Source of the DNA: Escallonia rubra
Lineage: Eukaryota > Streptophyta > Magnoliopsida > Escalloniales > Escalloniaceae
Direction of reading: 5' to 3'
NCBI GenBank assembly: GCA_033065855.1
Contig: JAVXUO010002863.1
Span: forward strand, 248,001 to 312,000
Length of the DNA stretch: 64,000 nt
The notes under the pieces are model-generated. The model saw only the letters and a program-made list of their open reading frames with translations, ran no database searches and was not told where the DNA came from. The translations under genes were made by a program, and so were the position numbers. How positions within the stretch are numbered: the stretch's first letter is position 1; each line of letters begins with the position of its first letter. Positions 59,537 to 64,000 of the stretch are shown here, piece by piece.

Positions 59537-59662
59537 AATTTGGGTATCATCGAAGAGGAGAGAAGTTGAGAAGGAGGCAGCAGCAGCAGCAGCGCGACGG
59601 CTTTCGCCATTCCTGAATAATGCGGCGCTTAATGACCTCACAGACCTTAGCCTCTGCATCAT
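47218..59662 (-). CDS. IVD: Isovaleryl-CoA dehydrogenase, mitochondrial
   Basis: Fifteen exons: 59662-59534, 57002-56919, 56839-56782, 55302-55178, 55097-55053, 51087-51039, 50941-50832, 49583-49507, 48942-48892, 48804-48740, 48251-48097, 47993-47953, 47868-47814, 47716-47660, 47364-47218. The total is 1248 nt, 415 aa, with all phases consistent. An FAD flavoprotein of the acyl-CoA dehydrogenase family, it oxidises isovaleryl-CoA to 3-methylcrotonyl-CoA in leucine catabolism and passes electrons to ETF. Residues 1-35 form an Arg/Ala-rich presequence without a strong acidic run. Family hallmarks are [56 protein letters not shown] (Glu276 is the expected catalytic base of IVD helix G), [11 protein letters not shown] and [15 protein letters not shown], ending FKEE. 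The second ATG (59659) is an equally good start. Intron 1 is 2.5 kb and intron 5 about 4 kb; the latter holds microsatellites and a foldback element. Confidence 0.95.
52876..53162. repeat. TG/TA microsatellites flanking a foldback element
   Basis: (TG)n then (TA)n at about 52880-52933 lie left of the palindrome, and TA/TATG/TG/AC tracts run from 53079 to 53162 on its right, all within IVD intron 5. Confidence 0.95.
52934..53078. mobile_element. 145-bp foldback MITE with nested palindrome
   Basis: The ends GGGTCGTGATCCATTGCTAG and, as complement of the right end, GGGAGCTGATCCGTTGCTAG are inverted repeats continuing into CGCTAGCA. The centre is a perfect 26-bp stem (52981-53006 with 53016-53041, loop 53007-53015). 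Each arm contains its own CGTCCGCTA...TAGCGGACG inverted repeat. GCTAGCGC occurs repeatedly between the ends and the core. It sits in a TA-repeat target, so a target duplication cannot be told from the microsatellite. No coding capacity. Confidence 0.8.
53300..54730. other. Repeat-like intron sequence
   Basis: 53790-54150 is a GGCGGTGG-rich stretch with no conserved frame. 54165-54725 starts AAGCACGGGTGCG and ends CCGCACCGGAGTCCGTGCTT, with GGTGCGGGT-type words at both ends. This suggests a non-autonomous DNA element with AAGCACGG termini, but no target duplication was found. Confidence 0.35.
54889..55041. repeat. C-homopolymer, CA/TA/TG and GA microsatellites
   Basis: Runs of C (54889-54935), AC, TA, TG (54938-54997) and GA (55021-55039) lie directly downstream (in gene sense) of IVD exon 5, whose donor is at 55053/55052. 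The GA tract therefore begins only about 12 nt into the intron. Confidence 0.95.
55470..55760 (+). pseudogene. LINE (RTE-like) reverse-transcriptase fragment, antisense in IVD intron 3
   Basis: A plus-strand reading with frameshifts gives a cysteine-rich block like '...GVLCDRNIP', then [20 protein letters not shown] with [18 protein letters not shown] and [11 protein letters not shown]. This matches the C-terminal region seen in plant RTE-type endonuclease/reverse transcriptase pseudogenes ([19 protein letters not shown]...H..K..VAEMRML...HTR.D.IRNE). It lies between IVD exons 3 and 4, opposite to the gene. Confidence 0.75.
57130..57295 (+). mobile_element. SINE fragment in IVD intron 1
   Basis: GACCTCTAGGTCACAAGTTC is a diverged B-box region (compare GGTCACGGGTTCGAA). 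It is followed by GGAAACAGTCCCTTGGCAAA, TGCAAGGGTAAAACTGC and CAATGGCGGGAACTTTGTGC, the familiar body of a widespread plant SINE family (GGAAACAGCCTCTTTGC...GGTAAGGCTGC...GGCGGGAGCC). The A box is not clear, so the copy is probably 5' truncated or decayed. Confidence 0.65.
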
Positions 59663-60067
59663 CTTTACCGATATCTGAGATGTAACGCAGATATACAGGG
59701 GAATGGTGAATCCGTGAAGAGAAGTGAGTGAAAGCTTTTTTTTTTTTATTACTCAAAAGCAGCTCGGCGTTTGTGTTTTTTGGTCCCGTACGTAGCCGAA
59801 AGTAATTATTGTTTCGTCTTGAAGATGAGGACGATCCGAGCTGACGGCACGTCATGATTTTCAATTGTCCACTTCCGTATTCATCTCGGTTGAGTTGCGT
59901 GCGCGTTGTCCCGAAAGGTGCTCGTGCTCTTCGCTCGCCCTCTGCCTTTTTCACGATACGAACGATGCCACGTCGGCAAGTTCGTTGTTTTGGGTCTACT
60001 CATAATATTCTTCCTCGCCTTTTCTTTTCGACTTCCGTTTCTCATATCACCTGACAACGCTTACTAT
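59663..60067 (-). promoter_or_regulatory. IVD upstream region
   Basis: About 400 bp between the IVD start and the Stowaway element. The part nearest the ATG contains a TCACTTCTCTTCACGG-type pyrimidine-rich leader on the minus strand. No TATA box could be assigned with confidence. Confidence 0.4.
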
Positions 60068-60069
60068 TA

Positions 60070-60431
60070 CTCCCTCCGTCCCTTTTTAAGTGAATCATTT
60101 TTTTTTACACGTATATTAAGGATTTAGGTTATATATTGTGTGTCTTTTCCATTTTACCATTTAGAGAGGGGAAAAAGGAAGAGAGAAAATTGGTTGGTAG
60201 AGTGTTAAATGTAAAAAGAGAAATAGTATAAAGTAGTGTAAAGTGGTGGGCCAGGAAAGAGAAAATGAGTTGGTAGAAAATTAATTGTGGTGAGAGAAAT
60301 AGAATAAAAAAATATATAAAAAGAGTAAATATGTAAAAATACCTACAGAATATTTCCTAATTTGGAAGTGATCACTTTTTGTGGGACGGCCCAAAAAGGA
60401 AATTTGATCACTTTTTAAGGGACGGAGGGAG
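60070..60431. mobile_element. Stowaway MITE (copy 2)
   Basis: CTCCCTCCGTCCC / GGGACGGAGGGAG ends with TA at 60068-60069 and 60432-60433. The interior matches copy 1 (5806-6177) in the same orientation, including AAAATTGGTTGGTAGAGTG, GTGGTGGGCCAGGA and CCTAATTTGGAAGTGATCA, with indels. It inserted about 400 bp upstream of the IVD start codon. Confidence 0.93.
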
Positions 60432-60646
60432 TATTATTTTTATAGTTTGTCGTATCACGTATCGTTTGCTATTATTATTTTTTATTTTTATAATTTGTCG
60501 TGAAATTTATTATTATTATATTGTGTTAGCATTCGAATTAAACAACGGTAAGCTGAAGCTGTAAGTGACATTTTTCCAGATTTGGTAACAAAGTCTAAAT
60601 TTTGGATGGATATTTCAACTGGAGTATATTGCTAGGATATTTTCAT

Positions 60647-61854
60647 GGGTAAATTACACACGGAACCCCTGAGGTTTGCCTATATTACACACGGACCCCC
60701 CTATCTTTTTTTATTACTCCCCGCCCCCTGTAGTTTGGTATTGTGTTACAAAGCACCCATTTCCGTTAGGGCGCCGTGAGAAAATATTAGGGCAACTTTG
60801 ATTTATTATGATATATCGAGAATGCCCTTATCTTCTCCTTCTCTTTATCCCCTTGACTCAAGCTTCACCTCCACCTCCCTCTTCTCCATGGCCTCCCACG
60901 ACCTCCACCATCACCACGGCCCACAGCCCCCTCGTCCAAAAAGCTCAAGCCCACCCCCATCACCCCCTCCGAACTCCTCGTCAAATTCTCCCACCACGCC
61001 GCCTCCACCGCCCGTATCCACAACGGCAGCTTCAGCTCCTGTCCCGCCTCCATCATCGCCGCCCAGTGGAGATACCAGCTCCAGTACCTCTAGCAGCCCA
61101 ACAGCTTCTACTTCAACCGCCTCAAGCCTTCCATCCTCAAGACCCGCTCCATCATCAAGGACGTGGACGAGATCTCTGTCTTCGACAACGCCACCGCCGC
61201 CGCTGCCATCGTCCTCCAGCAAATCACCAGTAATAGCTGCCACTACAATAACCACCTCCCCCGTCTGACCTCCACAAACTGACAAATTAGTCCAATCCCT
61301 CCACCGACCGTCGCCATAATTATCAAATCCGAACCCTTCTCCCTCGATAACCATGGACTCCGGCTTCTATTCCTCGATTGCCACGAAAAATAACCACCTC
61401 CTCTCATCCCTCTGCAGTTCGATAGTATAGTGGATATGTTTGTGTGTTGACAGGGTGTTTGTTTATGTATGTGTGTGTGTTGGAGGGCTGATGATAAATA
61501 GGGGGTCGTAGGGAATAGGTTGTGCGGTGGTTGAGGGTGGGGGATGGGGGGTGGGGTGTGGTCGACAATGGGTCGTGGTGGCTATGGTTGGTGGCCCGTG
61601 GCTTCGCCGGCAGTGGTGTGGTAGTGCAAAGGGTACTGTAGGCGTGTGCGTGTGTGTGTGTGTGAGAGAAAGAGAGAGAAGAGAGAAGGGGTGGTAAATT
61701 AACTTGTTCATCATGGGTATGACCGTCCTTTTATTAATTTTGTTAACTCCGTTAACAGAAAAATAAAAATGTGTAGCTTAGTGTAATAAAAAAAGATAGG
61801 GGGGGTCCGTGTGTAATATAGGCAAACCTCAGGGGTTCCGTGTGTAATTTACCC
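60647..61854. mobile_element. MULE with long inverted repeats and 9-bp target duplication (candidate Pack-MULE)
   Basis: About 71-bp terminal inverted repeats (left 60647-60717, starting GGGTAAATTACACACGG; right as its complement) differ only by one C in a C-run. They are flanked by the perfect 9-bp duplication TATTTTCAT (60638-60646 and 61855-61863). Nine-base duplications with long repeats define Mutator-like elements. There is no transposase. The interior contains a gene-like segment at 60888-61281 and TG/AG microsatellites at about 61645-61682. Confidence 0.88.
60888..61281 (+). pseudogene. Captured gene 5'-end fragment inside the MULE
   Basis: An ATG at 60888 opens MASHDLHHHHGPQPP. After a C-run the plausible frame shifts, and from about 60932 it continues as KKLKPTPITPSELLVKFSHH..., ASTARIHNGSFSSC... 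and ...RSIIKDVDEISVFDNATAAA. Only one stop (TAG at 61091) interrupts this frame before a terminal stop near 61281. That frame has a balanced, structured-protein composition, whereas the two longer open frames over it are Pro/Ser/Thr or Pro/Arg repeats, typical of shadow frames over a GC-rich gene. I do not recognise the parent gene. Confidence 0.55.
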
Positions 61855-61863
61855 TATTTTCAT

Positions 61864-63022
61864 TTACTCACTTCCCTAATTAAGCGAGAGACCAACTGGA
61901 TTGGACTACCATGTCTAATTCAAACTTAAGGGCCTCTATTACTGTGACGATGACTTAACTATCTATATACGTTCTTTTATACCAAAAATAAGAGAAGGTA
62001 AGTTTATTCTGGTATAATAAATAATTGCCTTTTCTTCTTTTTTTTTGGGGCTGTATTACTGAGTATCTATAAAATAAATTTATGGTCCTTTTAAATGCTT
62101 TTGTGACTAAATTTTTTTCGTCACTCATATCTTTTAGGGAAGTGTTTTGGAGTATAAAGCCAAGGAAAGCTTCCATTTGGAATGTAAGGAACATCATCGA
62201 GCCCGCTTTAACATAAGCTGAAACTAAGTTACAATTTTGAACGATCTTGAGGACGGAAACTTAATCTCACGATTGATGCTCAAACTCGTATAAGGATACT
62301 CCTTACCATCCATCCAAACCATAAAAAAATAAAAAATAAAAATAGATCTAGCTCTGTTTGGTTACTACTTTTTCTGCTTTCGTTTTTGTTCTTTAAAATT
62401 CACAAATAACAAATGCCTCTTTACATCCAAAGAACATTTGAAAACAAAGAATTCCCAATTTCTTCAAACTTCTGATAATCCAGTACGCACCACCCCTGCA
62501 GTACCACCACCTCTACAGCCCCAACACCAGCGTCACAACCACCCAGCACCAGCACCACCACCGTTATTTTGCACTACACCATGGACAATATTTCGGTCAG
62601 ATCAGAAATCTGATGGACGATTACCCTGAGACTTCAGGTTTAGAGTACTGTAACGCAGATCTGACCGCTGGAACAGGCCATCTCCGCAATTTGTCAACCC
62701 TCACATGTTTGGTGCTCTTGGTACTGTACTTCTGAAGAACGTACGCATGCATGCAACCGCAGTAATAAATTATGCAACATGTTCTAGTAAAAGTACTACG
62801 ATAACATTCATATATAACAGCACCAGGGTTTGAGAATAGTGTTCGACATCATTATCGTACCTTGCACGCCAAGGATGGCAAGTTGGCAACAAGCCATGGT
62901 AGGAGGCTAAAGATGCGCGTGAGCGCGACCGGTAGTTCACAATAGCAGCACAAAATATTACAACAAACATAGCAGTCCCTAAAAGGAACCCTGAACTTCA
63001 AAGCCTAAAAAACCGTCACGCT
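61864..63022. other. Intergenic DNA between ARF and the MULE
   Basis: No gene seen. The part nearest 63022 is presumably 3' UTR of the ARF gene. A CCACC/CAACCACC-rich short stretch at 62490-62580 is low complexity. Confidence 0.5.
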
Positions 63023-63299
63023 TTAATCAGGCTGGCCGACTGATGGAGACTTCGACACGTCCATTACAACCGGTGCTTCTTCCAAACAACTCTGAGTATC
63101 ATCGCTGATCATCCCTGTCGTCATTTTCTCAACTTCTTCCTGGGTGTATATGTAGATTTTGGACACCACGTCACAAAATTCACTGCAATACAAGTCAAAA
63201 TGGGCAACTATTGTAAGTCAATGAAGCCACAAATCATTCTTGGAAATTACAAGGAAAATGGTCAAGATAGATCTGTAGGTTGTGGTTATTGTGTTGGCA

Positions 63300-63337
<38 letters not shown>

Positions 63338-64000
63338 CAACTAAAGACAACCTATAATACCTGTCCGTAACCACCCTCTCACCCTTCCCCCACCACAAAT
63401 AGTGCTTTCATCCTATTTATAGTGGTTGCTTTATCAAGAAAACGGAGCTATGACTTTTAATCGTGAGATTAAGTACTTACTGCCACGGGTCATCCCCAAC
63501 AACCATCATATCACTCTCATCGTCAGCGTACAAGATTCGCCACCCTTTCTCAGGATCTCTTAAGAGTCCTTCCATGCTAAAGAGCCTCTCTAGCTCAGTC
63601 AGCAGGTCATCATAGCCATTCAATCTTGAGAGGTCAATAGCTCTTCCCACCAAGTTGCCTTGCTTGTGTACCTTCATCCCCAATTAACGTCAGTTAGAGA
63701 GAGCCAAGACAAGCATATGCAAAAGATCACAGCTAAGAAGACTTACCTTTGTACAGCTCCTCTTACTAGAGCTTAGAGAATTCAAAGTTGGAATGTCTCC
63801 GGTCAAGGAAAAACCAAACAATTTACAGTCAGTAACCGTGCCATTTAAGGCGTCATCCTTCTTGTTGCTGGAATTTGCCTCTAAATTGGGAGTTGATGAT
63901 AAGTTTTCCTGTTGCCTCTGCTCATTGTGTAGATTTGGCTTTGCGACTTCATTCCTCGTACGCCCGCTTTGAATGGAAGATCGATTGAACTGAACATTGT
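63023..64000 (-). CDS. ARF4: Auxin response factor, ARF4-like, C-terminal exons (partial)
   Basis: Three exons: >64000-63747 (partial), 63671-63481, 63182-63023 (TAA stop). The first carries NLEANSSNKKDD and DCKLFGFSLTGDIPTLNSLS, then SSKRSCTK. The second and third form the Aux/IAA-type PB1 domain: VHKQGNLVGRAIDLSRLNGY, DDLLTELERLFSMEGLLRDP, EKGWRILYADDESDMMVVGD, DPWHEFCDVVSKIYIYTQEE. The lysine of TKVHKQG and the acidic DDESD..GDDPW patch give the two faces used in head-to-tail oligomerisation. The tail ISDDTQSCLEEAPVVMDVSK and GQPD fits ARF4 better than ARF1/2/9. ARFs bind auxin response elements in nuclear DNA and are repressed by Aux/IAA proteins; ARF4 homologues act in leaf polarity and are targets of tasiARF small RNAs, whose site would lie outside this window. 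The DNA-binding domain is also beyond the right edge. Confidence 0.9.
63300..63337. repeat. (CT)n(CA)n microsatellite in ARF intron
   Basis: A CT run followed by a CA run lies in the last intron of the ARF gene (63183-63480). Confidence 0.95.

Noticed and set aside
60798..61268. 156-aa Pro/Ser-rich and 141-aa Pro/Arg-rich frames
   Set aside because: They are shadow frames over the MULE interior; the third frame has a far more protein-like composition.
61463..61714. 83-aa minus-strand frame with Thr-His-Thr repeats
   Set aside because: Translation of TG/GT microsatellite and GTGGTGG-rich sequence inside the MULE.
1..64000. tRNA, rRNA or organellar gene clusters, pararetrovirus insertions
   Set aside because: No intact tRNA clover-leaf sequence, no rRNA motifs and no pararetroviral coat/movement motifs were recognised by eye; the A/B-box signals found fit SINEs.

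Overview
This is a window of plant nuclear DNA, most likely from a eudicot. The support is long intron-rich genes with canonical GT-AG introns, three plant gene families (a TMEM209/'cytochrome b561 N-terminal' protein, isovaleryl-CoA dehydrogenase, an ARF4-type auxin response factor), and typical angiosperm transposons (Tat-lineage Ty3/gypsy, Helitron, hAT, Stowaway, MULE, SINE, LINE). I cannot name the species. All three genes are on the minus strand.

Layout. 1-1.3 kb: remnant of a LINE reverse-transcriptase tail, then a GC-rich leader-like stretch. 2.2-8.35 kb: complete seven-exon TMEM209-family gene (684 aa by my splicing) with a SINE and a Stowaway MITE in introns and a hAT-like remnant next to its 5' end. 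8.6-32.3 kb: repeat-dominated intergenic DNA. It holds a GC-rich tandem repeat with an LTR-like promoter, a 1.44-kb hAT-like element, Copia-like LTR debris, unidentified coding debris, a decayed Helitron (Rep/PIF1 helicase plus an RPA/DUF223 gene), a 2.1-kb solo LTR with a 5-bp target duplication, a tandem duplication and a small hAT MITE. 32.37-45.36 kb: full-length but defective 13-kb Tat-lineage retrotransposon with 756-bp LTRs, a 5-bp target duplication, gag-pol on the minus strand and an antisense extra ORF on the plus strand. 45.56-47.08 kb: a hAT-like element with a second hAT-like element nested in it, ending 142 bp past the stop of the next gene. 47.2-59.66 kb: complete 15-exon isovaleryl-CoA dehydrogenase gene (415 aa) whose introns hold a foldback palindrome, a LINE fragment and a SINE. 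59.7-63.0 kb: intergenic, with a second copy of the Stowaway family and a 1.2-kb MULE carrying what looks like a captured, broken gene 5' end. 63.02-64 kb: last three exons of an ARF4-like gene that continues past the right edge.

The three genes are not an operon or pathway: one is a membrane protein of unclear role, one is a mitochondrial branched-chain amino-acid catabolic enzyme, one is a nuclear auxin-response regulator. I found no evidence for a wholly new biological system. The items most worth checking are the candidate Pack-MULE capture, the 145-bp nested palindrome in an IVD intron, the antisense ORF of the Tat element, the IVD splice donor lying in a microsatellite, and a compositionally odd segment inside the 11.4-12.9 kb element.
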